Positions 1-8,259 of a stretch of DNA of 64,000 bases are shown piece by piece. Position 1 is the stretch's first letter. The number at the start of each line of letters is the position of its first letter. Under the pieces are notes generated by a model, which saw nothing but the letters and a program-made list of their open reading frames with translations, was not told where the DNA came from and made no database searches. The position numbers and the translations under genes were made by a program. Source of the DNA: Pseudokineococcus lusitanus (GTDB lineage: Bacteria; Actinomycetota; Actinomycetes; Actinomycetales; Quadrisphaeraceae); contig NZ_RJKN01000007.1 of the NCBI RefSeq assembly GCF_003751265.1, positions 124,001 through 188,000 on the forward strand, in the 5' to 3' direction.

Positions 1-240
1 GGAGCCGGTCAGCGAGAGCTCCGCCGCCTCGCCGAGCCGCGTCGCGCCGGTGACGACGACGTCGGCCAGCTCGCAGGCGGTGCCGGCGCGGACGACGAGG
101 TCGCCCTCGACCGTGCTGCCGTCGGCGACGTCCGCGCAGGACGTCGCCGGGGCGGGCAGGCCCGCCGCGGCGGCCGAGGGGGCGAGGAGCGCCGGCGCGG
201 CGAGCAGGGCGCCGGCGAGGACGGCGGTGGAGCGCTTCAT
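1..240 (-). CDS. Secreted protein of unknown function (N-terminal part, cut by window edge)
   Basis: Reading right to left from the ATG at 238-240, 80 codons stay open to the window edge. The N-terminus is a classic Sec signal peptide: MKRST, a long Ala/Leu core, then an Ala-rich cleavage region around residues 22-26. The mature part has two cysteines about 20 residues apart and short beta-like repeats. A GGAGGACCC ribosome site lies directly before the ATG. No family can be assigned from the visible part; the C-terminus lies outside the window. Confidence 0.7.
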   Translation of the reverse strand, partial: MKRSTAVLAGALLAAPALLAPSAAAAGLPAPATSCADVADGSTVEGDLVVRAGTACELADVVVTGATRLGEAAELSLTGS

Positions 241-286
241 CGGGTCCTCCGGGAGGTGGCGTGACGGGCGGCGGCCGGGGTCGGCG

Positions 287-1192
287 TCATCGCGGCAGGG
301 GCAGCGGTCGGACCCGCAGGCTGCGCAGGTAGTCGTAGGAACGCCGGGCGGTCCGCGGCGGGTCGGGCTGCTCGTCGCGCTCGATGACGTAGTGGTGGGC
401 GGCCGGGTGCCGCAGGTGCGCCAGGATCCCGGGGAAGTCGACGGAGCTGTCGCCGAGGTCGGTCTCCACGCCCTCGGTCGGGACACCGTCCTTGAGGTGC
501 AGCAGGGGGAAGCGGCGCTCGTGGGCGTCGAGGTAGGGGCCGGGGTCTACGCCGGCGCGCAGGATCCAGTAGAGGTCCAGCTCGAAGTCGACGAGCCGCG
601 GGTCGGTCTCCGCGAGCCAGATGTCGAAGAGGACCTGCCCCGTGCCCGGGGCCGTGCGGAACTCGTTGTCGTGCAGGTGCGCGTACCAGCGGAGGCCGTA
701 CGAGCGGGCGAGCTCGCCCCAGCCGTTCATCTCCTCCGCCATGCGGCGGTAGCCGTCCGGCGTCTCCTCGCCGTCCATGTAGGAGACGCCGACGTACCGC
801 TGGCCGAGGACGGCCGCGCGCTCGAGGGTCGGTCCGGCGAGGTCGCCGCGGAAGTCGCCGGGGTTGTGGTGGCTGCCGACGACGCGCAGCCCGACGGCGT
901 CGGTGGCGGCGCGGAAGGCGCTGGGGCTCAGGCCGCCGTAGTCGTAGGCCGGCTCGATCTCGGCGTAGCCGGCCTCCGCGAGGAGCTCGAGCACGGCCTC
1001 CGGCTGCTCCGCGAGCATCGAGCGGATCGAGTAGAGCCCGAAGCCGATGCGGTCCGGCGGGACCGGCCGGGCCCCGCGGCGGGCCGCGGCCGAGGCCGGA
1101 CCGGCCGTCCCGGCGGTCCCGGCCAGGAGCGCGGCGGCGCCCAGGCCCTGCAGCAGGTGTCGTCGAGCCGGACCGGTCTGCGAGGCGCCCAT
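287..1192 (-). CDS. Tat-exported sugar phosphate isomerase/epimerase-like TIM-barrel protein
   Basis: 301 aa. The N-terminus carries a twin-arginine signal (RRHLLQG at residues 10-16, then an Ala/Leu core), so folded export is likely. After about residue 45 the protein resembles the xylose-isomerase-like AP endonuclease-2 TIM-barrel family: GFGLYSIRSML at strand 1, GYAEIEPAYDYGG, VGSHHNPGDF, WYAHLHDNEF, DFELDLYWILRAGVDP and LLHLKDG. The conserved His, Glu and Asp residues would form a divalent metal site. The ATG at 1190-1192 is chosen because a GGAGGGAG ribosome site precedes it; the frame stays open much further upstream without meaning. Substrate is unknown; members are often annotated for sugar or inositol catabolism. 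It stands alone on this strand. Confidence 0.85.
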   Translation of the reverse strand: MGASQTGPARRHLLQGLGAAALLAGTAGTAGPASAAARRGARPVPPDRIGFGLYSIRSMLAEQPEAVLELLAEAGYAEIEPAYDYGGLSPSAFRAATDAVGLRVVGSHHNPGDFRGDLAGPTLERAAVLGQRYVGVSYMDGEETPDGYRRMAEEMNGWGELARSYGLRWYAHLHDNEFRTAPGTGQVLFDIWLAETDPRLVDFELDLYWILRAGVDPGPYLDAHERRFPLLHLKDGVPTEGVETDLGDSSVDFPGILAHLRHPAAHHYVIERDEQPDPPRTARRSYDYLRSLRVRPLPLPR

Positions 1193-1278
1193 GCCACGCT
1201 CCCTCCGTCGGAAGTGGGTTCTGACGGACAGTACGCAGAAGTGGGCAAAACGGACAAGGGTCGTCGAGGGGCGGCCGA

Positions 1279-1791
1279 TCAGCCGGTGCGGCGCATCACC
1301 ACCGTGGGCAGGCCCAGCACCACGGAGGTCGCCCCTGTCGGCCGGAAGCCGTGGCGGCGGTAGAACGCGACGGCGCGGGCGTTGTACGCCGCCACCTCGA
1401 GCGAGATCGGCTGCGGCCCGAGCCATCCGAGGGCAGCGGCCAGCATCCGGTCGGCGACCCCGGTGCCCTGGTGCGCCCGCAGGAGGTAGAGCGCCTCGAG
1501 GACCGCGTCCCCCTCCGCCGGCCGGGTGGCGTGGACGAGGCCGACGACGTCGCCGCCCCGGCGGGCGACGCGGTAGAAGGTGCGCGCCGGGTCCGACCGC
1601 TGGGCCGCGAAGAACCGCCGGCGGGCGGCGGCGGCCGCGGGGGAGTCCTTCGACCCCGCGTGGGCGTCCACCCACGCGGCGTCGACGCCGTGCTCGGCGC
1701 TCGGGTAGGTCTCGTGCCACGAGCGGAGGTGCATGCGCCCGAGCGCCTCGGCGTCCTCGTCGCGGGGGAGGTCGACGACCACCTCGCTCAC
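1279..1791 (-). CDS. GNAT family N-acetyltransferase
   Basis: 170 aa, a full-length single GNAT domain. The acetyl-CoA binding signature appears as a Q/RxxGxG/A-like stretch (RAHQGTGVADRML), followed by the typical beta-bulge strand ISLEVAAYNARAVAFYRRHGFRPTG. Substrate cannot be inferred. The GTG start at 1791 overlaps the stop of the upstream membrane-protein gene in a GTGA junction, which fixes the start and suggests translational coupling. It is the last gene of a three-gene reverse operon (SRPBCC, membrane protein, GNAT). Confidence 0.85.
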   Translation of the reverse strand: MSEVVVDLPRDEDAEALGRMHLRSWHETYPSAEHGVDAAWVDAHAGSKDSPAAAAARRRFFAAQRSDPARTFYRVARRGGDVVGLVHATRPAEGDAVLEALYLLRAHQGTGVADRMLAAALGWLGPQPISLEVAAYNARAVAFYRRHGFRPTGATSVVLGLPTVVMRRTG

Positions 1792-2426
1792 GCGGCCGCT
1801 CCGTCGTCGAGGACGGAGCGGGCCCGGGCGCGTCGGACGACGACGGCGACGGCGCCGACGACGACCAGCACGCCGCCGCTCACGACGTCGGAGACGCGGT
1901 CGGGCGCCGTGGTCGGGAAGCGGCTCGGCGCCAGGCTGCCGGTGACGACGGGCTCCAGCACCGCCCCGACGGGCACGACCAGGCGGCAGAGGAGGCCCAC
2001 CGGGCCGCGTCGCCGGGCGAGGGCGCCCACCAGGCCCAGCGGGCCGGCCGTCACCGCCGCGACGACGAACCAGGGGAGGTTGGACGTCCAGATGCCCGGG
2101 CCGAAGACCCCGAGCGCCGTGCCCACGGCGTAGTGCACGACGAGCGCACCGACCGCGGCCGCGACGCCGGCGGCGGCCGCGGGGCCCGGACGGCGGACGA
2201 GCCAGCCCGCGAGGACGGGCAGGCCGGCCCAGGCGACACCCGCGTTGAGCAGCTTGCTGACGGTCCATCGCGCGGTGAGCAGCCCGTCCGCGTCGCCCGA
2301 GAGCTGGGCCGACGTCGTCACGTTAGAGGCGAGCGACAGCAGGGCGAGGGCGACCGTGGCGGCGAGGGCGAGCCACCAGCCCCGCTGCGTGGCAGCCGTG
2401 CCCGTCGCCCGGGCGCTGCCGCTCAC
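1788..2426 (-). CDS. Multi-pass membrane protein of unknown function
   Basis: 212 aa with about six hydrophobic segments: near residues 15-35, 55-75, 80-105, 115-135, 145-165 and 180-200. The C-terminus is basic and cytosolic-looking (RRARARS). It has no recognisable catalytic motif. The GTG start at 2426 overlaps the stop of the upstream SRPBCC gene (GTGA), and its own stop overlaps the next start in the same way, so the three genes are very likely cotranscribed. The family was not recognised; it resembles small integral membrane proteins annotated as hypothetical in actinomycetes. Confidence 0.75.
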   Translation of the reverse strand: MSGSARATGTAATQRGWWLALAATVALALLSLASNVTTSAQLSGDADGLLTARWTVSKLLNAGVAWAGLPVLAGWLVRRPGPAAAAGVAAAVGALVVHYAVGTALGVFGPGIWTSNLPWFVVAAVTAGPLGLVGALARRRGPVGLLCRLVVPVGAVLEPVVTGSLAPSRFPTTAPDRVSDVVSGGVLVVVGAVAVVVRRARARSVLDDGAAA

Positions 2427-2911
2427 GGGGCGGCGCTCCCGGAATCCCGGCGGCCGAGGTGCTCGGCGAGGGCGCGCAGCCGGCGCCGGGTCTCCCACCG
2501 GAAGGCGGCGAGGGCGACCGGCTCCACGACCCGGCGCAGCGCGGCCGGTCGGGCCGTGAAGGTCAGGGTGTAGACGACCTCGCTGCGCGGGCGGCCGTCG
2601 AGCGGCTCGAGCGGTCGGTGGCGGATGGACGCCGCCCACGTCGCGAAGAAGGGCGGGCTGCTGACGAGGACGACCGCCGCGAGGTCCGGACGCCGGAAGG
2701 TCACGTAGCGGGTGCGGAAGGAGAGCCCGCCGAGGTGCCACCGGGCCCGGCAGACGGCCTCGACGTCCTTCGCCGGCGGGCGGTCGTCGACCGTGAAGGC
2801 CTCGCGCAGCAACGTGTCCCACGCCAGGCGGTGCGGGTAGTCGTGGACGAGGTCGAAGGTGTCCTCGACCGTGGCGGGCACGACCCGGGTGATGGTCGCG
2901 TGCGCCGTCAT
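2423..2911 (-). CDS. SRPBCC (START-like) family protein
   Basis: 162 aa. The pattern fits the polyketide-cyclase/dehydrase SRPBCC fold: an N-terminal strand (ATITRVVPATVEDTFDLVHDY), a middle set of beta strands (SFRTRYVTFRRPD, AVVLVSSPPFFATWAASIRHRPL) and a long C-terminal helix (ALAAFRWETRRRLRALAEHL). Such proteins bind hydrophobic ligands, but the ligand here is unknown. It heads the operon with the membrane protein and the GNAT gene. It is divergent from the SDR gene at 2981, with only about 70 bp between the two starts. No clear ribosome site precedes the ATG, so it may be leaderless. Confidence 0.8.
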   Translation of the reverse strand: MTAHATITRVVPATVEDTFDLVHDYPHRLAWDTLLREAFTVDDRPPAKDVEAVCRARWHLGGLSFRTRYVTFRRPDLAAVVLVSSPPFFATWAASIRHRPLEPLDGRPRSEVVYTLTFTARPAALRRVVEPVALAAFRWETRRRLRALAEHLGRRDSGSAAP

Positions 2912-2980
2912 CGCCCCATGGTGGCAGCGCGGCGGGACGTGACGACGGACCTCGCGCCGCCCCCGTGCCAGGCTGCGGGC

Positions 2981-3730
2981 GTGGCGCAGCGGGGCGTGAC
3001 CGTCGTGACGGGGGCCGGCCGGGGCATCGGCGCGGCCACGGCCCTCCACCTCGCCCGGGCCGGCCACGACCTCGCCCTCGGGTACCTCCGGGACGACGAC
3101 GCGGCGGCCGAGGTCCTGGCCTCCGTCCGGGCCGAGGGGGTGCGGGCCGTGGCGGTGCGCGGCGACGTGGTCGACGCCGACGACGTGGACGCCCTCTTCG
3201 CCGCGGCCGCCGACCTGGGCCCCGTCACGGGCCTCGTGGCGAACGCCGGGCTGACGGCGCACCTCGGCGACCTCGCCTGCACCCCGGTCGACGTCGTCCG
3301 CCGGGTCCTCGACGTCAACCTGCTCGGCGTCGTCCTCTGCGCCCGCCGTGCGGCGCAGGTCATGTCGACGTCCTACGGTGGCGCCGGCGGCTCCGTCGTG
3401 GCGGTGTCCTCGGCCGCGGCGACGCTCGGCTCGGCGCACGAGTACGTGCACTACGCCGCCGCGAAGGCGGGCGTGGATGCCCTCGTCGTCGGGCTGGCGA
3501 AGGAGCTGGCCGACCAGGGCGTCCGGGTCAACGCCGTCGCCCCCGGCATGGTCCGCACGAGCATCCACGCCGCGGCCGGGGACCCCGGCCGGCTCGAGCG
3601 CGTCGTCGACCGGGTCCCGGCCGGCCGGGTGGGCGAACCGCCCGAGGTCGCCGCCGCCGTCGCGTGGCTGCTCGGCGACGAGGCGTCGTACGTCACGGGC
3701 GCGGTGCTGCGGGTGGCCGGGGGGCTGTGA
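2981..3730 (+). CDS. SDR family oxidoreductase (FabG-like)
   Basis: 249 aa, classical short-chain dehydrogenase/reductase. Visible motifs are the dinucleotide-binding TGAGRGIG (about residues 9-16), NAG (VANAGLT), the Ser in VAVSSAAA, the catalytic YxxxK (YAAAKAGV) and VAPGMVRT. The C-terminus ends with YVTGAVLRVAGGL, typical of 3-oxoacyl-ACP-reductase-like SDRs. The GTG at 2981 has a CAGGCT -10-like box 6 nt upstream, in line with leaderless transcription. The substrate cannot be told. It is followed by the dnaK regulatory region. Confidence 0.88.
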   Translation: MAQRGVTVVTGAGRGIGAATALHLARAGHDLALGYLRDDDAAAEVLASVRAEGVRAVAVRGDVVDADDVDALFAAAADLGPVTGLVANAGLTAHLGDLACTPVDVVRRVLDVNLLGVVLCARRAAQVMSTSYGGAGGSVVAVSSAAATLGSAHEYVHYAAAKAGVDALVVGLAKELADQGVRVNAVAPGMVRTSIHAAAGDPGRLERVVDRVPAGRVGEPPEVAAAVAWLLGDEASYVTGAVLRVAGGL

Positions 3731-3799
3731 CGCCCGAGGGCTCGGCCGGGCCCGACGTCGGACTCGCGGTGGGCGGGAACACCCGTCCACCCGGGTGAG

Positions 3800-3818
3800 T
3801 TGAGTCAGGCAGGCTCAA
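3800..3818. promoter_or_regulatory. HAIR operator 1 (HspR-binding inverted repeat) upstream of dnaK
   Basis: TTGAG-N9-CTCAA at 3800-3818 matches the core and spacing of the HspR-associated inverted repeat known from Streptomyces (CTTGAGT-N7-ACTCAAG). Its centre lies 63 bp upstream of the second copy, about six helical turns. Binding by the HspR encoded at 7686-8165 is inferred. Confidence 0.88.
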
Positions 3819-3834
3819 CCCCGAACGCTCCGGT

Positions 3835-3863
3835 TTGACACCCGCCGAAGCCCGTCGCAGAGT
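3835..3863 (+). promoter_or_regulatory. Probable dnaK promoter
   Basis: TTGACA (3835-3840) is a perfect -35 hexamer. It is followed after 17 nt by CAGAGT (3858-3863), an acceptable actinobacterial -10. The -10 abuts HAIR operator 2, so bound HspR would block RNA polymerase. The 5' leader to the dnaK ATG would be about 65 nt. Confidence 0.7.
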
Positions 3864-3881
3864 TGAGCGCAGTCGGCTCAA
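3863..3881. promoter_or_regulatory. HAIR operator 2 upstream of dnaK
   Basis: TTGAG-N9-CTCAA again with exact HAIR spacing, overlapping the last base of the proposed -10 and the likely transcription start. Its position suggests direct repression of dnaK by HspR. Confidence 0.88.
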
Positions 3882-3936
3882 GACCGAGCACCGGTCGGGC
3901 CCTCGACTCATCCGCACCACGCAGGAGGACATCCCC

Positions 3937-5820
3937 ATGGCACGAGCGGTCGGCATCGACCTCGGCACCACCAACTCCGTCGTCTCCGTCCTCGAGGGCG
4001 GTGAGCCCACCGTCATCGCGAACGCCGAGGGGGGTCGCACCACCCCGTCGGTCGTCGCCTTCGCCAAGTCCGGCGAGCCCCTGGTCGGCGAGATCGCCAA
4101 GCGCCAGGCCGTGACGAACGTCGACCGCACCATCGCGTCGGTCAAGCGCCACATGGGCACCTCGTGGTCGCAGGAGATCGACGGAAAGAAGTACAACGCG
4201 CAGGAGATCTCCGCGCGCGTGCTGCAGAAGCTCAAGCGGGACGCGGAGGCCTACCTCGGCGAGACCGTCACGGACGCCGTCATCACCGTCCCGGCGTACT
4301 TCAACGACGCCGAGCGCCAGGCCACCAAGGAGGCCGGCGAGATCGCGGGCCTCAAGGTCGGCCGCATCATCAACGAGCCCACCGCCGCCGCGCTGGCCTA
4401 CGGCCTCGACCGCGGCAAGGAGGACGAGCTCATCCTCGTCTTCGACCTCGGCGGCGGCACGTTCGACGTCTCCCTGCTCGAGGTGGGCAAGGACGCCGAG
4501 GACGGCTTCTCCACCATCCAGGTGCGCGCGACGAGCGGTGACAACCGCCTCGGCGGCGACGACTGGGACGCCCGCGTCGTCCAGCACCTCGTCACCACGG
4601 TGAAGAACAGCTCCGGCGTGGACCTGTCCAAGGACAAGATCGCCATGCAGCGTCTGCGCGAGGCGGCCGAGCAGGCCAAGAAGGAGCTCTCGAGCGCGAC
4701 GAGCACCAGCATCTCGCTGCAGTACCTGTCGATGACGGAGAACGGCCCCGTCCACCTGGACGAGAAGCTGACCCGCGCGCAGTTCGAGCAGATGACGAAG
4801 GACCTCCTCGACCGCACCAAGGAGCCCTTCAACCGGGTCATCGCGGACGCCGACGTCAAGGTCTCCGAGATCGACCACATCGTCCTCGTCGGCGGCTCCA
4901 CCCGAATGCCGGCCGTCGCGGAGGTCGTCCGCAGCCTCACCGGCGGCAAGGAGCCCAACAAGGGCGTCAACCCGGACGAGGTCGTCGCCGTCGGCGCCGC
5001 GCTGCAGGCCGGCGTCCTCGCCGGCGAGCGCAAGGACGTCCTGCTCATCGACGTCACGCCGCTGTCGCTCGGCATCGAGACGAAGGGCGGGATCATGACC
5101 AAGCTCATCGAGCGCAACACGGCCATCCCGACCAAGCGCTCCGAGGTCTTCACGACGGCCGACGACAACCAGCCGTCCGTCCAGATCCAGGTCTTCCAGG
5201 GCGAGCGCGAGCTGGCGCAGCACAACAAGCCGCTCGGCAACTTCGAGCTCACCGGCATCGCGCCGGCGCCGCGGGGCATCCCGCAGATCGAGGTCACCTT
5301 CGACATCGACGCGAACGGCATCGTCCACGTGTCGGCGAAGGACCGCGGCACCGGCAAGGAGCAGTCCATGCAGATCACCGGGGGCAGCGCGCTGTCCAAG
5401 GAGGAGATCGAGCGCATGGTCCGCGACGCCGAGGCGCACGCCGACGAGGACAAGAAGCGCCGCGAGGAGGCCGAGACCCGCAACGGCGCCGAGCAGCTCC
5501 TGTACTCGACGGAGAAGTTCCTCGCCGACAACGACGACAAGCTGCCCGAGGACGGCAAGACCGAGGTCAAGGGCAAGGTCGACGCCCTCCGCACCGCGCT
5601 CGCGGGCGACGACGTCTCCGCCGTGACGACGGCGCAGGAGGAGCTGGCCACCGCGAGCCAGACCCTCGGCGCCGCGCTCTACGCGCAGCAGCAGTCCGAG
5701 CAGGCCGACGGCGCCCCCGCCGACGGCGCCGCCACGGGCGACGCCTCCACGGGCACGGCCGACGACGACGTCGTCGACGCCGAGATCGTGGACGAGGACG
5801 AGCGGAAGGGCGACAAGTGA
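3937..5820 (+). CDS. dnaK: Chaperone DnaK (Hsp70)
   Basis: 627 aa, full length. The N-terminal ATPase domain shows [13 protein letters not shown] (phosphate 1), [12 protein letters not shown] (phosphate 2) and [10 protein letters not shown] (adenosine motif). The linker [12 protein letters not shown] leads into the substrate-binding domain, and the C-terminus ends in the acidic tail [14 protein letters not shown]. It folds and protects client proteins in the cytosol with GrpE and DnaJ. The ATG at 3937 has a GCAGGAGG ribosome site. It is the first gene of dnaK-grpE-dnaJ-hspR, behind two HAIR operators. Its stop overlaps the grpE start. Confidence 0.98.
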   Translation: MARAVGIDLGTTNSVVSVLEGGEPTVIANAEGGRTTPSVVAFAKSGEPLVGEIAKRQAVTNVDRTIASVKRHMGTSWSQEIDGKKYNAQEISARVLQKLKRDAEAYLGETVTDAVITVPAYFNDAERQATKEAGEIAGLKVGRIINEPTAAALAYGLDRGKEDELILVFDLGGGTFDVSLLEVGKDAEDGFSTIQVRATSGDNRLGGDDWDARVVQHLVTTVKNSSGVDLSKDKIAMQRLREAAEQAKKELSSATSTSISLQYLSMTENGPVHLDEKLTRAQFEQMTKDLLDRTKEPFNRVIADADVKVSEIDHIVLVGGSTRMPAVAEVVRSLTGGKEPNKGVNPDEVVAVGAALQAGVLAGERKDVLLIDVTPLSLGIETKGGIMTKLIERNTAIPTKRSEVFTTADDNQPSVQIQVFQGERELAQHNKPLGNFELTGIAPAPRGIPQIEVTFDIDANGIVHVSAKDRGTGKEQSMQITGGSALSKEEIERMVRDAEAHADEDKKRREEAETRNGAEQLLYSTEKFLADNDDKLPEDGKTEVKGKVDALRTALAGDDVSAVTTAQEELATASQTLGAALYAQQQSEQADGAPADGAATGDASTGTADDDVVDAEIVDEDERKGDK

Positions 5821-6503
5821 CGGCCGGCCCCTCGCAGCCCGCGGGCGGCACGCCCGAGCAGGAGCCCGTGGTCCGGGACCGCCGGCGGATCGACCCCGAG
5901 ACCGGTCGGCTGCGCGAGCAGCCGGCCGGCGGGGCCGACGCCCCGGTGGACGCCGACCAGGCCCTGGGCGAGCCGGGGCCGGAGCCCGACGGCGCCCCGG
6001 CCGGTGGCCCCGACGCCTCGGCGTCGGACCTCACGGCCGAGGACGTCCTCGCCGCCGCGGGCGGCGGGGACGCCGTCCGGGACGCGCAGGCGCTCGCCGA
6101 GCAGCGTCTCGGCGACCTCCAGCGGCTCCAGGCGGAGTACGTCAACTACCGCAAACGGGTCGACCGCGACCGGGACGTGGCGGCCACCTCCGCCCGGTCC
6201 GGTGTCTTCGAGGCGCTCCTGCCGGTCCTCGACGACGTGGTGCTGGCGCGCACGCACGGCGGGCTGGCCGACGGCCCGGCGGCGTCCATCGCCGACAAGC
6301 TCGAGGCGACCCTCGAGCGGCTGGGCCTCGAGCGCTACGGCGAGGCGGGCGAGGAGTTCGACCCGTCCGTCCACGAGGCGCTCATGCACGGCCAGGACGC
6401 GGGGGTGACCGTCACCACGGTGACCCAGGTCCTGCAGCCGGGCTACAAGGTCGGGGGCCGTGTGCTCCGGGCGGCGCGCGTCGCCGTCGCCGGCCCGGCC
6501 TGA
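5817..6503 (+). CDS. grpE: Nucleotide exchange factor GrpE
   Basis: 228 aa. The long, disordered, Pro/Gly/Asp-rich N-terminus (to about residue 80) is usual for actinobacterial GrpE. It is followed by the helical [19 protein letters not shown] and the C-terminal beta domain ([47 protein letters not shown]). GrpE releases ADP from DnaK. The GTG start lies inside the dnaK stop (GTGA), so the two are translationally coupled. A strong hairpin lies between this gene and dnaJ. Confidence 0.96.
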   Translation: MTAGPSQPAGGTPEQEPVVRDRRRIDPETGRLREQPAGGADAPVDADQALGEPGPEPDGAPAGGPDASASDLTAEDVLAAAGGGDAVRDAQALAEQRLGDLQRLQAEYVNYRKRVDRDRDVAATSARSGVFEALLPVLDDVVLARTHGGLADGPAASIADKLEATLERLGLERYGEAGEEFDPSVHEALMHGQDAGVTVTTVTQVLQPGYKVGGRVLRAARVAVAGPA

Positions 6504-6548
6504 CGGGCGCGACCCGCAGGCACCACGGCAGCACCACCCGCACGACGA

Positions 6549-6587
6549 CGTGGGCCCCGCCGGCCGAGAGGCCGCGCGGGGCCCACG
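6549..6587 (+). terminator. Stable intercistronic hairpin between grpE and dnaJ
   Basis: A 12-bp perfect outer stem (6549-6560 with 6576-6587) encloses one unpaired C (6575) and a perfect 5-bp inner stem closed by a GAGA loop (6566-6569). No T-run follows. It may act as an attenuator, a 3'-end stabiliser for dnaK-grpE mRNA or a processing site within the operon, rather than a full terminator, since dnaJ has no obvious promoter of its own. Confidence 0.6.
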
Positions 6588-6618
6588 CGCACCACCCGCC
6601 GAGAAGGGGAGTACGCCG

Positions 6619-7689
6619 GTGTCCGGCCAGGACTGGATCGAGAAGGACTTCTACGCCGAGCTCGGCGTGCCCAAGGACGCCGACGCGGCCGCGATCAAGA
6701 AGAGCTACCGCAAGCTCGCCCGGACGCTGCACCCCGACGCCAACCCCGGCGACGCTGCCGCGGAGCGGCGCTTCAAGGAGGTCGGCGAGGCGTACTCCGT
6801 GCTCTCCGACCCCGAGAAGCGGCAGCAGTACGACGCGGTGCGGGCCATGGCCGGCGGGGCTCGCTTCAGCGCGGGCGGTGGCGGACGCGGGCAGGCCGGC
6901 GGGGCGGGTGGCTTCGAGGACCTGCTCGGCGGCATGTTCGGCGCCGCGGGCGGCGGGCAGCGTGCCCGCTACGGCCCGGGCCCCGGCGCCGGTGCGGGCC
7001 AGGGCGTCCCGCCCGGCTTCGAGGACCTGCTCGGCGGGCTCTTCGGCCAGGGCGGCGCGGGCGGCGGGCCGGCGGGCTTCGGCGCGCCGCAGCGCTCGCG
7101 GCAGGGCGCCGACGTCCAGGCGTCGACGACGCTCGACTTCCTCACCGCCGCACGGGGGTCCACGACGACGCTGCGCGCGGGGGACGGCACCACCGTCACG
7201 GCGCGCATCCCCGCCGGGGTGAAGGACGGCCAGAAGATCCGCCTGCGCGGCAAGGGCGCGTCCGGAGGGCCCGGCGTCCCGCCGGGCGACCTCGTCATCG
7301 CCGTCGCGGTGACGCCGCACCCGGTCTTCAGCCGGGACGGCGACGACCTGCGCGTCACCCTCCCCGTCACCTTCGCCGAGGCCGCGCTCGGCGCCGAGGT
7401 CGAGGCGCCCACCCCCGACGGCGGCACCGTCCGCCTGCGCGTGCCGGCCGGCTCGCCGTCCGGCCGGGTGCTCCGCGCCCGGGGCCGGGGCGTCACGACG
7501 GCGAAGGGCACCGGCGACCTGCTCGTCGCGCTGCAGGTCGTCGTCCCGCAGCGGCTCTCGGACGAGGCGCGGGCGGCCGTCGAGGCGCTCGCGGCCGCGA
7601 CGGACGGCGTCGCCGGCGGGGCGGGCGTGCGCGCCGACCTGCTGGCGGCCGCGCGCGGCGGCGCCCCGGAGGGCGGCGGGTCCCGGTGA
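6619..7689 (+). CDS. dnaJ: DnaJ-type co-chaperone without zinc finger
   Basis: 356 aa. The J domain (residues 10-72) has the essential HPD at 38-40. A Gly/Phe-rich linker (residues 79-155) contains the block GFEDLLGG twice (98-105 and 133-140). The C-terminal part (about 165-345) is the two-barrel substrate-binding region (GVKDGQKIRLRGKG, HPVFSRDGDDL, GTGDLLVALQVVVPQ). The protein has no cysteine, so the four CxxCxGxG zinc repeats of type-I DnaJ are absent, as in CbpA-like proteins. The GTG at 6619 follows an AAGGGGAG ribosome site. The stop overlaps the hspR start. Confidence 0.93.
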   Translation: MSGQDWIEKDFYAELGVPKDADAAAIKKSYRKLARTLHPDANPGDAAAERRFKEVGEAYSVLSDPEKRQQYDAVRAMAGGARFSAGGGGRGQAGGAGGFEDLLGGMFGAAGGGQRARYGPGPGAGAGQGVPPGFEDLLGGLFGQGGAGGGPAGFGAPQRSRQGADVQASTTLDFLTAARGSTTTLRAGDGTTVTARIPAGVKDGQKIRLRGKGASGGPGVPPGDLVIAVAVTPHPVFSRDGDDLRVTLPVTFAEAALGAEVEAPTPDGGTVRLRVPAGSPSGRVLRARGRGVTTAKGTGDLLVALQVVVPQRLSDEARAAVEALAAATDGVAGGAGVRADLLAAARGGAPEGGGSR

Positions 7690-8165
7690 CCCCGGCCGCC
7701 GACGGCACGGCGTCCGGCGGGCCGGCCGCGGGGTCGGGCCCGGCCTCGGGCGTGCCCGAGCTGGACGTCGACGCCGCCGTCCTGCCGATCTCGGTGGCGG
7801 CGGAGCTCGCCGGCATGCACCCGCAGACCCTCCGGCAGTACGACCGCCTCGGTCTCGTCGAGCCCCGGCGGTCCGCCGGCCGCGGACGGCGCTACAGCCT
7901 GCGCGACGTCGCCGACCTCCGGGAGGTGCAGCGGCTCTCGCAGGAGGACGGCGTCAACCTCGCGGGCATCCAGCGGATCCTCGACCTGCAGCGCCAGGTC
8001 GTGGCGCTCTCCGACGAGCTGGAGCGCCTGCGTGCCGCCGTCGCCGACCAGCGCCGGGTCTTCACCGCCGACCCCTCCGGCGCCGTCGTCGCGGGGACGC
8101 TCGGCCGCCGCGTCAGCCGGGTGCGCTCCGGCGCCCTCGTCCTCTGGGACCCGCGCCGCCGCTGA
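7686..8165 (+). CDS. hspR: Heat-shock repressor HspR (MerR family)
   Basis: 159 aa. A MerR-type winged helix begins near residue 36 (ISVAAELAGMHPQTLRQYDRLGLVEPRRSAGRGRRYSLRDV), then a dimerising helix (VVALSDELERLRAAVAD) and a basic C-terminus. HspR represses heat-shock genes at HAIR sites, helped by DnaK as co-repressor in Streptomyces. Three HAIR sites lie in this window, two before dnaK and one before clpB, so the operon should be autoregulated. The GTG at 7686 overlaps the dnaJ stop. Confidence 0.95.
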   Translation: MTPAADGTASGGPAAGSGPASGVPELDVDAAVLPISVAAELAGMHPQTLRQYDRLGLVEPRRSAGRGRRYSLRDVADLREVQRLSQEDGVNLAGIQRILDLQRQVVALSDELERLRAAVADQRRVFTADPSGAVVAGTLGRRVSRVRSGALVLWDPRRR

Positions 8166-8196
8166 CCGTCGCCGCGTGGCGACGTGCGCCCCGGCA

Positions 8197-8239
8197 GCAC
8201 GACGCCCCCGCCGCTCGAGGAGCGACGGGGGCGACGTGC
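8197..8239. terminator. Bidirectional terminator between hspR and hydrolase gene
   Basis: A long hairpin with 20-base arms (8197-8216 and 8220-8239), two mismatches and a 3-base loop sits between the convergent ends of hspR and the hydrolase gene. There is no strong T-tract, as is usual for high-GC actinomycetes. Confidence 0.75.
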
Positions 8240-8259
8240 GAGCGGGGCGGTGCTGCTGC

